From positions 30,819 through 94,818 of the forward strand of contig NZ_VWWL01000028.1 of the NCBI RefSeq assembly GCF_011752995.1: 64,000 nt of DNA, read 5' to 3'. The position numbers and the translations under genes were made by a program. Shown here in pieces: positions 1-10,297 of the stretch. The notes beneath the pieces are model-generated. The model made no database searches. It was given only the letters and a program-made list of their open reading frames with translations, and was not told where the DNA came from. Position 1 is the first letter of the stretch. Each line of letters opens with the position of its first letter. The DNA comes from Burkholderia sp. Ax-1724. GTDB taxonomy: Bacteria; Pseudomonadota; Gammaproteobacteria; Burkholderiales; Burkholderiaceae.

Positions 1-1013
1 GTTTTCGAACAGCGGCAGAACTCGACGCATGGCATCGGCAAAGTTCCGAGCCGGCTCTCGACCCCGATCTGCCGATCGTCGATTGTCATCATCATCTTTG
101 GCAGCGCAAGAACGGAGACTATCTCGTCGACGACTTTCTCGCGGACCTGACGACCGGCCACCATATTCGAGCGACCGTTTTCGTGGAAGGCGGCACCTCC
201 TATTGCGAGCATGCAAGTCCGGCGTTGCGCCCCGTCGGAGAAACGCGGTTTGCGGTGGCATCCGCGCTCGCGGCGCCCGCGCGATGGCGTAACGCAATCT
301 GCGCCGGCATTGTCGCGAGAGCCGACCTGATGCTGGGCGACCAGGTGGTGCCGGTGCTGGAAGCGCAGCATGAAGCGGCGGCAGGCCGCTTGCGGGGCAT
401 CCGTTTCCCGATCCGCTGGGATGCAGCCGGCATCGGCATGTGGGGGCACACGTACGCGCAAGGACGCAGCGCCGACCGATCCTTTCGCGCGGCATTCCGC
501 CACCTTCGCGCGTTCGACCTGAGTTTCGATGCGTTCGTCTACCACCATCAGTTGAACGAAATCGCCGCTCTGGCGGGAAGTTTTCCCGAGACCCGCATCA
601 TCGTGAACCACGTCGGCGGTCCCTTGGGCGTCGGTCCTTACGAGGGCCAACGCGATGCCGTCTTTGCCGAATGGAAGTCGGGGCTCGCACAAGTCGCCGC
701 GCATTCGAACGTGTATATGAAGCTGGGCGGACTCGGCATGCTATACACCGGCTTTCCATTCCATCTGAACGCGGTGCCCCCCGGCTCGGAAGTACTCGCA
801 CGCTCATGGGCCCCGTATGTTCACGAATGTCTGGAAGCGTTCGGTGTGACTCGCTGCATGTTCGAAAGCAATTTCCCCGTGGACCAGCAGAGCGCGAGCT
901 ACAGTGTCGTCTGGAATGCATTCAAGCGCTTGACCGCGCGATGCTCGCCTGACGAGAAACGCGCGTTGTTTAGCGCAACGGCGGCCCACGCCTACCGTCT
1001 TGCGCTGAGTTGA
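1..1013 (+). CDS. Amidohydrolase family 2 (PF04909-type) protein, 5' end outside window
   Basis: The reading frame is open from base 3, so the start codon lies upstream of the window; about 336 residues are visible. The motif VDCHHHLW near the visible N-terminus is the metal-binding HxH signature of TIM-barrel amidohydrolases. Further on are VNHVGGPLG (a third ligand His) and FESNFPVDQ, the typical C-terminal block of PF04909 enzymes. Relatives hydrolyse lactones or cyclic amides, or decarboxylate aromatic acids; the substrate cannot be read here. It ends 14 bp from the end of the convergent TonB receptor gene. Family assignment is firm, function open. Confidence 0.8.
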   Translation, partial: FRTAAELDAWHRQSSEPALDPDLPIVDCHHHLWQRKNGDYLVDDFLADLTTGHHIRATVFVEGGTSYCEHASPALRPVGETRFAVASALAAPARWRNAICAGIVARADLMLGDQVVPVLEAQHEAAAGRLRGIRFPIRWDAAGIGMWGHTYAQGRSADRSFRAAFRHLRAFDLSFDAFVYHHQLNEIAALAGSFPETRIIVNHVGGPLGVGPYEGQRDAVFAEWKSGLAQVAAHSNVYMKLGGLGMLYTGFPFHLNAVPPGSEVLARSWAPYVHECLEAFGVTRCMFESNFPVDQQSASYSVVWNAFKRLTARCSPDEKRALFSATAAHAYRLALS

Positions 1014-1027
1014 TTCGATTCATGCAC

Positions 1028-3307
1028 TCAGAATTTATAGGAACTGGTCAAGAAAACCAAGCGGCCCGGATTGAGCGTGACGAAATCTACGTAGTACACA
1101 GCGTCCTGGTAAAGCGTGCGATTAAAGACGTTCTTGATGCCAAGAATGGTCGACCAGTTTTTGGTTTGATAATGCACATTCAGATCGGTCTGCATCTGCC
1201 CGGGAATCTTGTACACCAGCGGTTGCACCGGTATCTCGTAGCTGCTGCGCGCCTGCAGGCCGATGCCGGCTCCCCATCCCCGCAGATGCTCGGACTGCAG
1301 GTCGTAGCTCAGCCACAGGCCGCCCATATGACGCACGGGTGGAGTATTGTTTGTCGGTAACTGCTGCCCAGTGGTGTACGTATAGTTGAACGTCAGGTTC
1401 AAGCCGGGCAGTACCTGGCCCGCCACATTTATTTCGGCACCCCGATAGGCTTCATTTTCCGCCGGAAGGTATCCGCTGGGAGATCCCGGCGCCGGATAGA
1501 ACGTATTTGACATTGCGGTCCGAAATACGTCGGCCGTGACACTCAGTTGATCGTCGAGCAGATTGAGCTTGACGCCGGCCTCTACCGAACGCCCCAGTGC
1601 CGGCGGCACGAGCACGCCCTGAATCAGAGGACTGAATGTATTGGGAACGAAACTCCGGAAGGTGTTGGCGAAGACGGACACATCATCACTCAACTGATAC
1701 AGCACACCGATATTAGGCAACCAGGCCGATTGCGCCGGCTGACTGTTCGACCAGGAGGTTCCGCGCGCGAGACTCGCCAATACGCGCAGTCGCCCCCAGC
1801 TCATCTGGTCTTGCAGATACAGGTTGTTGAAGTACTGCCTTGAACTGATGTTGTAGAAATCCCCTGCGACCGGCGGGAGTGTCGGCGAAGGAAAAGGGGC
1901 GAGGACCCCGGAGGCGATTTCATTGATATTCGTCCGGTAAATCTGGTACTCCCCCCCGAACATCAGGCTATTCTTGACGGCGCCGATCTGGAATGCCGTT
2001 TTTATATGATTATCAGTTTCAATCGAAGATGAACTGGTGGTGTATGTCCCGCCCGAATAGGGCATTGATGTCAGGTCGTATCCGAAGGGGAAATAATTAT
2101 TTTCACTCCAGTCATTGATATTCTGATACTGCGTCCGGCTCTCGACTTCCCAGTCATGCCCCAGTTTCTGTTTGATGTCATAAAACAGCGTGTCGGATTT
2201 AATGAACTGGTTGTCCGGAGGGGTAGCACGCGCGTCGAGTCGAAGCGGCCCATCCGGGCCGACAAAAGTAATGGCCGTGGCCGGGAGGTTCTGGGCCTGA
2301 TGCTGATAGCCGACCACGATGTCCGTCCCCCCCGATTTCCAGCCCAGCGTCGGCGCCACATAGAACGTCCGGTTACCATCGTATCCGCCATAGCTTTCAC
2401 CAGAACGCTCACCTGACACCACCAGCCGGTAGGTCAGATGGTTATCCGGCGTCAGTGGCCCGCCCAGATCGACTGCGCCCAGCCAGTCCCCATACGATCC
2501 CGTCTGAACGGTTAATTCGCGAACCGGGTCCGCGGTCGGCTGCTTCGTCACGATATTGACCACGCCGCCCGGATACATGACGCCGGCCACGATCGAATCC
2601 GCGCCCTTGATCACCTCGATCCGCTCGATACCGGCCATGGGAATCGAAAGCGCGGTCTGGTTCCCGCTGACGTCATTGATTCCGTTTCTCATGACATTGG
2701 CCGTGAAACCTCTGGAAATAATGGCCGCACTATTTCCCTGAGACTGGCTCACGATCGGCAAGCCGGCCATCTCGAGTGCGTCCAGAACCGATTGCGTCTG
2801 GTGGCTTTTGAGTTGATCCGCCGTAATCACCTGGATCGACTGCGGCGTTTCGCTAATCGGCGTGTCGGTACGCGTAGCGGTATTGCTCGAATACGCGAGG
2901 AAGCCCGTGTTATCCGAGAGGACATTGCCCGTTACCGTAATCGCCGGCAACACCGTAGCGGCATCCGTGGCACCCGTTGCCGCCTGTTTTGACGACGCCG
3001 AGATGACCCATGTCCCCTCCTGCTTCTGTTCGGCTTTGAGATTCGTGCCTTTGAGCAGTTGATCCAGCGCGTCATGGATACTCAGCGTGCCCGAGACCGC
3101 CGGCGCCATGCGATTTGCCACCGATGCGTCCGACGCAAGAATGTTAACTTTGCCTTGCAGGGAGAGCTTCGCCAGTGCTTCCGACAAGGGCAATGCCGGC
3201 AAATCTATTTTCACCGTTTGCGCATTCGCATATCCACTCGCAACCGACAGACAAGCCACGGCGACATAGTGCTTCCATGTTGTTTTTCTCGACGTCTGTT
3301 GCTTCAT
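1028..3307 (-). CDS. TonB-dependent siderophore-type receptor with N-terminal STN signalling domain
   Basis: An outer-membrane receptor of 759 residues that would import a ferric siderophore or similar ligand with TonB/ExbBD energy. A signal peptide (basic start, hydrophobic stretch, cleavage near YANAQ) is followed by an STN (secretin/TonB N-terminal) domain at about residues 35-100, then a TonB-box/plug region (TPISETPQSIQVIT, RGF, IEVIKGADSI, GGVVNIVTK) and a beta-barrel ending in the aromatic terminus SYKF. ATG at 3307 is chosen because the signal peptide follows it directly; an in-frame GTG at 3340 is the alternative. An STN domain usually goes with a FecR-type anti-sigma factor, but no fecI or fecR lies in the window. 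No clear Fur box was seen upstream. Confidence 0.88.
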   Translation of the reverse strand: MKQQTSRKTTWKHYVAVACLSVASGYANAQTVKIDLPALPLSEALAKLSLQGKVNILASDASVANRMAPAVSGTLSIHDALDQLLKGTNLKAEQKQEGTWVISASSKQAATGATDAATVLPAITVTGNVLSDNTGFLAYSSNTATRTDTPISETPQSIQVITADQLKSHQTQSVLDALEMAGLPIVSQSQGNSAAIISRGFTANVMRNGINDVSGNQTALSIPMAGIERIEVIKGADSIVAGVMYPGGVVNIVTKQPTADPVRELTVQTGSYGDWLGAVDLGGPLTPDNHLTYRLVVSGERSGESYGGYDGNRTFYVAPTLGWKSGGTDIVVGYQHQAQNLPATAITFVGPDGPLRLDARATPPDNQFIKSDTLFYDIKQKLGHDWEVESRTQYQNINDWSENNYFPFGYDLTSMPYSGGTYTTSSSSIETDNHIKTAFQIGAVKNSLMFGGEYQIYRTNINEIASGVLAPFPSPTLPPVAGDFYNISSRQYFNNLYLQDQMSWGRLRVLASLARGTSWSNSQPAQSAWLPNIGVLYQLSDDVSVFANTFRSFVPNTFSPLIQGVLVPPALGRSVEAGVKLNLLDDQLSVTADVFRTAMSNTFYPAPGSPSGYLPAENEAYRGAEINVAGQVLPGLNLTFNYTYTTGQQLPTNNTPPVRHMGGLWLSYDLQSEHLRGWGAGIGLQARSSYEIPVQPLVYKIPGQMQTDLNVHYQTKNWSTILGIKNVFNRTLYQDAVYYVDFVTLNPGRLVFLTSSYKF

Positions 3308-3600
3308 GGTTTTCTTGTAGCGTGTTTGAAAATTCACCACCTCAGCGACGAACCCGAGCGTTGCCGCCTTTGTCCGTCAACGCCAGGCGATCGTATCCCC
3401 CTCGACAAACACCTGCCTCCCTTGCGGCCGGTACCGTCTGACGATCCCGAGGTTCTTTTTCCACGTCCCGCATTTAAACCACATCCGGGAACAATTTTCA
3501 AATGCGCTACAGGAAAAATGGCGCCTTGATTCGCATCAAGGCGCCATTTTTATCGGCTTCGGCGGCCACGCGCTAAAGCCGATGCATCTTGCCGGTCTAT
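3308..3600. other. Intergenic region between MFS transporter and TonB receptor
   Basis: This holds the promoter region of the minus-strand TonB receptor and, near its far end, the terminator of the upstream minus-strand MFS operon. No gene or clear Fur-type operator is visible. Confidence 0.5.
3514..3551. terminator. Strong bidirectional intrinsic terminator
   Basis: A perfect 17-bp inverted repeat with a 4-base loop (TCGC): arm AAAAATGGCGCCTTGAT at 3514-3530, its exact complement at 3535-3551. The GC-rich stem core is flanked by runs of A and T, so it works in either direction. It lies 50 bp after the stop of the MHS transporter gene and closes the minus-strand operon that starts at 8981. 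Confidence 0.9.
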
Positions 3601-4974
3601 CTATTTGCTGGAAGGAACGGCGCCTGCCGCACCGGCCTCGTCGCGCGCAGCGGCTGCCTGCCGCCGCTCCTCGCTCTCGAGCCTGAACGCGCGCCGCCCC
3701 GTGCGCGTGCCCACGACCAGCACGAACGACAGTACGGTCGTACCGACCAGATAAGCCGGCGGAACGAACCGGGCATCGGTAAAGCGCGAGACCACCGAGA
3801 TATAGAATGGCGCGAGCCCGCCGAACAGCATCACGCCGATGTTGTAGGAGATCGCCACGCCCGTCGAGCGGCCCTGCACCGTGAAGAGCCTCACCAGCAT
3901 GCCCGGATGCGCGGCGCCTTGCAGCGTCACGAACAGAATGCCGACCAGTTGCACGAGTATCAGCCGCGTCGCCGTGGGCGTGGCCAGCAGGAACCAGAAC
4001 AGCGGGAACACGCAGATCAGCCAGCTGCCGATAAAGAAGCAGAACACCCGGTACGGTCCGACACGATCGGCCAGCGCGCCGAATACCGGCGACAGCACGC
4101 ACGAGATGATGCTCGTGACGAACACCGCCTGCAGCGAGGAACTGATCGGCAGATGCAGCTGGCTTTGCGCGTAGTGCGGCAGGTACGCATGCCACACATA
4201 GAGCAGCGACGTGCCGCCCATGATGATGCCGATCGCGCAAACGAGCGCGTCGCCATTCTCGCCGACGAAGTCGCGTATGCGGCGACCGAGCGGCAGACGC
4301 GCGACGGCATTCGCCTGCATCTGACGGAACTCCGCCGACTCCCCGACGCTATGCCGGATGTAGAAACCGAACGGCCCGACCAGCGCGCCGACCAGGAACG
4401 GCAGGCGCCAGCCCCAGGCCAGCATGGCCTCGTGCGACAGATGCCGCGACAGCAGATAGCTGCACCCCGAAGACAGGATGGCTGCGATTCCCCACGTCAG
4501 CATGTTGAAACTGCCGTAGAACATCTTCTTGCCCGGCGGCGCCATTTCGTAAATCGTCACCGACGAAAGCGCGAACTGCGCGCCGACCGCGAAGCCCTGC
4601 ACCAGCCGTCCGGCCACCACCAGCAGCGGCGCGGCGATGCCGATCGCGGCATAGCCCGGCGTCAAACCGAGCAGCAGCGAACCGACCGACATCGCCACCA
4701 TGATCATCGACAGGGCCTTGACCCGGCCGGCCCGGTCCGCGTACATGCCCATCACGGCGCCGCCGATGGGCCGCACCAGAAAGCCGACGGCAAACGTCGC
4801 GAACGTGAGCAACAAGGATTCGGCGCGACTGACGCCGACGAAGAACGTCTGTGCGATCAGCGTCGAAAAGTAGCCGTACACCATGAAGTCGAACCATTCG
4901 AGCATGCCGCCGACTATGGTCGATACGATGACTTTCCGGAGCTTGCTGGTTTCGCTGTTTTTATCATTGGTCAT
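3601..4974 (-). CDS. MFS transporter, metabolite:H+ symporter (MHS) family
   Basis: A 457-residue inner-membrane proton symporter with twelve predicted helices. The N-terminal signature MLEWFDFMVYGYFS and the loop motif GMYADRAGR, with LGLTPGYAAIG and AWGWRLPFLVG further on, are typical of the MHS group (ProP, KgtP, ShiA relatives), which carries small carboxylates, betaines or amino-acid-like solutes. ATG 4974 is preferred to an upstream ATG because GGAGG stands 8 bases before it. It is the last gene of a minus-strand operon with gamma-glutamyltransferase, ornithine cyclodeaminase and a deacylase, so it probably imports that pathway's substrate or a product. A strong terminator follows. Confidence 0.88.
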   Translation of the reverse strand: MTNDKNSETSKLRKVIVSTIVGGMLEWFDFMVYGYFSTLIAQTFFVGVSRAESLLLTFATFAVGFLVRPIGGAVMGMYADRAGRVKALSMIMVAMSVGSLLLGLTPGYAAIGIAAPLLVVAGRLVQGFAVGAQFALSSVTIYEMAPPGKKMFYGSFNMLTWGIAAILSSGCSYLLSRHLSHEAMLAWGWRLPFLVGALVGPFGFYIRHSVGESAEFRQMQANAVARLPLGRRIRDFVGENGDALVCAIGIIMGGTSLLYVWHAYLPHYAQSQLHLPISSSLQAVFVTSIISCVLSPVFGALADRVGPYRVFCFFIGSWLICVFPLFWFLLATPTATRLILVQLVGILFVTLQGAAHPGMLVRLFTVQGRSTGVAISYNIGVMLFGGLAPFYISVVSRFTDARFVPPAYLVGTTVLSFVLVVGTRTGRRAFRLESEERRQAAAARDEAGAAGAVPSSK

Positions 4975-5030
4975 ATGACGGGCCTCCACCGTGCATCGTG
5001 CGAAATACCTTATAAAGAATGAGAAAACGC

Positions 5031-6668
<1,638 letters not shown>

Positions 6669-6753
6669 GGAGAAGAAAACCGGTTGGCGATAAAGCAATG
6701 ACGAACGGCCAGAAGGGTCAGAAAGGCCGGATGATGCAACGCTGCCGTCGGGC

Positions 6754-7824
6754 TCAGGCGGCTCTCGCCGCCGGAGCATGCGCCGGAGTCAGCGCCGGCG
6801 CGTCGAGCGGCGCCGCCACGAACTGGTAGAGATCCTTAGGATTCTCGGGCGCCGGAATCAGATCGATATCGCGGCCGATACCGTACTGGTTCGCGGCATC
6901 GCGCAGATAGCGCAGCGCCGAGAAATCTTCGAGCGCGAAGCCCACCGAATCGAACACCGTCACTTCCGAGGCGCTCGTGCGCCCCGCCACCTCGCCCGAC
7001 AGCACGCGCCACAGCTCGATCACCGGGAATTCCGGCGGCAGTTGCTGGATATCCCCTTCGATGCGCGTTTGTGGTTCGAACTCGACCACCACGCGCGCGT
7101 CGGTCAGCACGTCCGCATGCAGTTCGGTCTTGCCCGGGCAGTCGCCGCCGACGGCGTTAACGTGCATGCCCGGCTCGATCATGTCGGGTGTGAGAATGGT
7201 CGCGTTGGTCTTGTCGGCCGTCACGGTGGAGACGATGTCGGCGCCGCGCACGGCCTCGGCCGCGCTCGCCGCGCGCACGAGCTTCAGCCCCGGCACGTCG
7301 GCGAGATTGCGCATCAGCTTGTCGGTGGCCGCCGGGTCCACGTCGAAGAGACGCACTTCCTCGATGCCGAGCATCGCGCGAAACGCGAGGATCTGGAATT
7401 CGCTTTGCGCGCCGTTGCCGATCAGCGCCATCGTGCGCGAGTCGGGTCTTGCCAGCGCCTTCGCGACGAGCGCGGAGGTTGCCGCCGTGCGCAGCGCCGT
7501 CATGATGGTGAATTCGCTGAAGAGCACGGGGAAACCCGTCTCCACTTCCGCCAGCACGCCGAACGCCATGACGGTCAGCATGTTGATGCGGGTGTTCTTC
7601 GGATGGCCGTTCACGTACTTGAAGCCGTAGAGCGTCGAGTCCGACGCCGGCATCAGCTCGATCACGCCGCCCGGCACATGGTTCGCCACCCGGGCGGACT
7701 TCTCGAATTCGTTCCAGCGCAGGTAGTCCGCGCGAATGTACTCGGCCATCTCCGTGATGAGCCGTTGCGTGCCGACCGATGCGGCCAGATGGCGCATGTC
7801 GCTTACGTCGATATATCTAGTCAT
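6754..7824 (-). CDS. ocd: Ornithine cyclodeaminase
   Basis: A 356-residue NAD-dependent enzyme converting L-ornithine to L-proline and ammonia. From memory it aligns along its whole length with the Pseudomonas putida enzyme. Lys69 in GFKYVNGHP and Asp228 in AVGGDCPGKTELH fall at the same numbers as the catalytic residues there. The dinucleotide-binding loop is ALIGNGAQSEFQ (residues 133-144), and VTVFDSVGFALED is near the C-terminus. It is the second gene of the operon, 35 bp after the AstE/AspA-like gene and 85 bp before ggt. This makes free ornithine the likely end product of the upstream hydrolases. The C-terminal tail is Ala-rich and not conserved. Confidence 0.93.
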   Translation of the reverse strand: MTRYIDVSDMRHLAASVGTQRLITEMAEYIRADYLRWNEFEKSARVANHVPGGVIELMPASDSTLYGFKYVNGHPKNTRINMLTVMAFGVLAEVETGFPVLFSEFTIMTALRTAATSALVAKALARPDSRTMALIGNGAQSEFQILAFRAMLGIEEVRLFDVDPAATDKLMRNLADVPGLKLVRAASAAEAVRGADIVSTVTADKTNATILTPDMIEPGMHVNAVGGDCPGKTELHADVLTDARVVVEFEPQTRIEGDIQQLPPEFPVIELWRVLSGEVAGRTSASEVTVFDSVGFALEDFSALRYLRDAANQYGIGRDIDLIPAPENPKDLYQFVAAPLDAPALTPAHAPAARAA

Positions 7825-7859
7825 GTTCTCACTCGTCAGTCTGGTGCGATGGTTCAGGA

Positions 7860-8981
7860 TCAGGCGCCCAGCAGATAGCCGCTGCGCAGGGTCTTTTCTC
7901 CGGTCACGCGGCCAAGCGGATCGCCCGCCCGCACGTAGCGCACGTCGCGCCGCATGTAGAACACGCCGCTCGTGCTGCTATGCACGGCCGTGCGCGTGCC
8001 CTCGACCGGATCGACGACCACGAACATCTCGTCGCCGGCCTGCACGTGCGCGCCCTCTTCCACGCGATGCAGCAGCACGCCCGTGGCCGGCGCGTAGAAC
8101 TGCTCGCTGCCGGCGAGCGGCGTGGCGGGATGCGGCAAGGGCGGCAGCGGTTCGACCGCTGCGTCGATCATGCCCGCATAGGTCAGGTACGAAATAATTG
8201 CTTCGGCATCCTGCCGAGCCAGTTCGTCGCTGACGTCGCGTTGGCCGCGATGCTCGACCGTCACCGAAACGCATCCGTTGGGAATCGGATAGCGCCCGCG
8301 AAAGCGCTCCTGCAATTGCCACCATGTGAGGCTGTGCGCCTCGTCGAACGACTGGCCGCCGGAATCGAACGCCAGCAGCGAGGCCCGCGCGCCGAGATAG
8401 CGCGCGAGCGGCTCGGCCTCGTTCCAGATGGCCTCGCCCGTGTAGATGTGCATGGCCGCCTCGCGCGAGCAATGCAGGTCGAGCACGATGTCGGCGTCGA
8501 TCGAGAGCTGCATGAGCGTGCGCTGCAGGTCGTCCACGGGGTGGCGCGGCGCGGCCTTGTCGAGCAGCTCGCGCCAGGCTTCGTGCACCACTGCGCGGTT
8601 GTGGAGCGCGTCGCCGTTCAGCCGGCCTTCGATGGCGTCGCCGATCTGCGCCGCGAGCATCGGAAAACCGCGATTGAAGTTGCGGCCGCTCGCCAGGTCG
8701 AAACGGCCAAGCGGGTAGCCGAGCACGGCCTGGCCGAGCCCGATCGGGTTGGCCACGCTCAGCACCACGCACTCGGCGCGCAGGCTGCCCGCTTCCTCGA
8801 GTGCCCGCAGGCGCGTCTTCAGCCACGCGGCGACCAGCATGCCGGGCACTTCGTCCGCATGCAGGCCGGCCTGCACGTAAACCTTCCTGCCGGTGCCCGA
8901 CGGGCCGAAGCGATCAACATACAAATGATGCGCCGTACCGTCGGCGCCCGGCAGCAGCCGGTGAGTGTCGCGAATTGACAT
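7860..8981 (-). CDS. Succinylglutamate desuccinylase/aspartoacylase (AstE/AspA) family zinc deacylase
   Basis: A 373-residue zinc carboxypeptidase-fold protein. His41 and Glu44 in GLHADEVPG and His170 in DLHCS are the zinc ligands, FNRGFP (residues 102-107) matches the substrate-binding NR block, and Glu243 in TVEHRG is the probable catalytic base. Family members remove N-acyl groups from amino acids (N-acetylaspartate, N-succinylglutamate) or act on related acyl amides. ATG 8981 begins the conserved part and has purine-rich GAGG upstream. It is the first gene of the deacylase-ocd-ggt-MFS operon. Promoter element A lies about 100 bp upstream. Confidence 0.82.
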   Translation of the reverse strand: MSIRDTHRLLPGADGTAHHLYVDRFGPSGTGRKVYVQAGLHADEVPGMLVAAWLKTRLRALEEAGSLRAECVVLSVANPIGLGQAVLGYPLGRFDLASGRNFNRGFPMLAAQIGDAIEGRLNGDALHNRAVVHEAWRELLDKAAPRHPVDDLQRTLMQLSIDADIVLDLHCSREAAMHIYTGEAIWNEAEPLARYLGARASLLAFDSGGQSFDEAHSLTWWQLQERFRGRYPIPNGCVSVTVEHRGQRDVSDELARQDAEAIISYLTYAGMIDAAVEPLPPLPHPATPLAGSEQFYAPATGVLLHRVEEGAHVQAGDEMFVVVDPVEGTRTAVHSSTSGVFYMRRDVRYVRAGDPLGRVTGEKTLRSGYLLGA

Positions 8982-9084
8982 GGACCTGGAGTTCCTCGGT
9001 TGCGATGCACGGCTGAAAAGGCAGCGCATCATGGATGACACCATCTTAAGTACGCGCGGCAAGCTCAGGAAGCCAGCTCCGGGC

Positions 9085-9109
9085 TATCGCGATCCACGAT
9101 TCAGATCAC
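9085..9109 (-). promoter_or_regulatory. Shared 25-bp element, copy A (upstream of deacylase-ocd-ggt operon)
   Basis: Read toward the gene on the minus strand, the element is GTGATC, one variable base, GAA, five variable bases, then GATCGCGATA. It begins 104 bp upstream of the ATG at 8981. All 19 fixed positions are the same in copies B (15807) and C (20340). Similarity between A and C continues about 15 bp further toward the gene. The role as operator of a LysR pair is inferred. Confidence 0.6.
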
Positions 9110-9118
9110 TAGTATCCA

Positions 9119-9184
9119 GTTCGCATCTGGTTCGCATTGGGTTCGCGCCCGGTTCGCAAGCAGTTGGCATTTCGCTTGCATTCC
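9119..9184. repeat. Degenerate 11-bp tandem repeat, six units
   Basis: Six consecutive 11-bp units begin at 9119, 9130, 9141, 9152, 9163 and 9174. The first two are GTTCGCATCTG and GTTCGCATTGG; the rest keep the GTTCGC-like start with increasing divergence. The array lies between the end of the LysR gene (9208) and shared element A (9085-9109). Confidence 0.75.
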
Positions 9185-9207
9185 GCGCGGGGCGCGCGCC
9201 CGCTGCG

Positions 9208-10137
9208 CTACGTCTTCGCGCCGCTCGTCACGCCGCGCCGCAGGCGCGCGTAGGACGCGAGCATGCTCGCCAGCAGTTGTGCCGAGGTGGTGAGCGGCGA
9301 CGCGCTGCGACGGGTCAGACAAATGTCGCCGGGGCTAAAGGTTTCGCGAACCGGAATCCGGATCAGCGAGCCGGAGAACAGCTTGAAATCGACCAGCACG
9401 CCGGGGTCCATCGTCAGATAGTCGGTTTCGCTCACGAAATAGAGCGATTCGAGCAGCGTCTCGGCCGTGATGACGATCTTCGGCACGCCGAGCCCGCGCT
9501 CCGAAAATATGCCGACGAGCCGGTTGGCGGCGAATCCGGTAATACCTTCGCGTTTGAAGCCGATCCACTCGCAGTCGGCCAGCTCGTCGATCGAGGTGGC
9601 ATTCGCCTTGGGATGCCCCGCGCGCGCGATCACGGCGGGCGACGAACGATAGAGCCGGTCGATCTCGAGATCGGCATCGTCGATATCGGGCGAGAGCGGA
9701 CAGAGCGCGAAGTCCAGACGGCCGTCGCGGATACGCTCCAGCAGCATCAGCGACGGGCCGCTCGAGATATGCACGAGCACGTTCGGATAGTCGGCCATGA
9801 AGCGCTTGAGCACCGGCATCAACAGATCGGCGAGCGGTTCCGAGGTCACGCCGAGCGCGATTCGCCCCGACGGCATGCCCTCGACCTCGCGGATGTCCTG
9901 CTCGATCCGTTCGCAGTTCTTGAGGATCGCGGTTGCGCGCATGAGCAGCATTTCGCCGAACGACGTGAGGCTGATGCCGAGATGCGAGCGCGTCAGCAGC
10001 GACACCGAGAGCTCGGCTTCGAGGCTCTGGATCGCATGCGTCAACGCGCTCTGCGCGATGCCGAGCGAACGGGCCGCGGCCCGGAAACTGCCCTGCTCGA
10101 CCACGGTGCAAAATGCCTTCAGCTGGCCTAAGGTCAT
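9208..10137 (-). CDS. LysR-family transcriptional regulator (paralogue 1)
   Basis: A 309-residue regulator with an N-terminal winged helix-turn-helix (residues 1-60: MTLGQLKAFCTVVEQGSFRAAARS, then IAQSALTHAIQSLE) and a C-terminal effector-binding domain. ATG 10137 has the Shine-Dalgarno sequence GGAGAAG just upstream; longer in-frame starts would be out of family length. It aligns almost without gaps and with well over half its residues identical by eye to the LysR at 16059-16976. It lies downstream of the peptide ABC operon (160 bp gap) and upstream of the deacylase-ocd-ggt operon, both preceded by the shared 25-bp element, so it is a likely regulator of one or both. Confidence 0.93.
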   Translation of the reverse strand: MTLGQLKAFCTVVEQGSFRAAARSLGIAQSALTHAIQSLEAELSVSLLTRSHLGISLTSFGEMLLMRATAILKNCERIEQDIREVEGMPSGRIALGVTSEPLADLLMPVLKRFMADYPNVLVHISSGPSLMLLERIRDGRLDFALCPLSPDIDDADLEIDRLYRSSPAVIARAGHPKANATSIDELADCEWIGFKREGITGFAANRLVGIFSERGLGVPKIVITAETLLESLYFVSETDYLTMDPGVLVDFKLFSGSLIRIPVRETFSPGDICLTRRSASPLTTSAQLLASMLASYARLRRGVTSGAKT

Positions 10138-10297
10138 CTGAACTTCTCCATTGAGCGGATCGGCGGGCGCGCTGCCGGGTGCGGGCGCAGCACCGCCTTG
10201 CCGTGGCCGCGCACCGGCACCGGCACAAACGCCGCCGCAAACCGGGCGCGCGGCCCGCAGGTCCGGCATCGGCCACGCACGGCGTCCTGGCCCGCCT

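Noticed and set aside
3308..3600. Fur box for the TonB receptor
   Set aside because: No stretch resembling the GATAAT-type hexamer repeats was found; iron control cannot be claimed.
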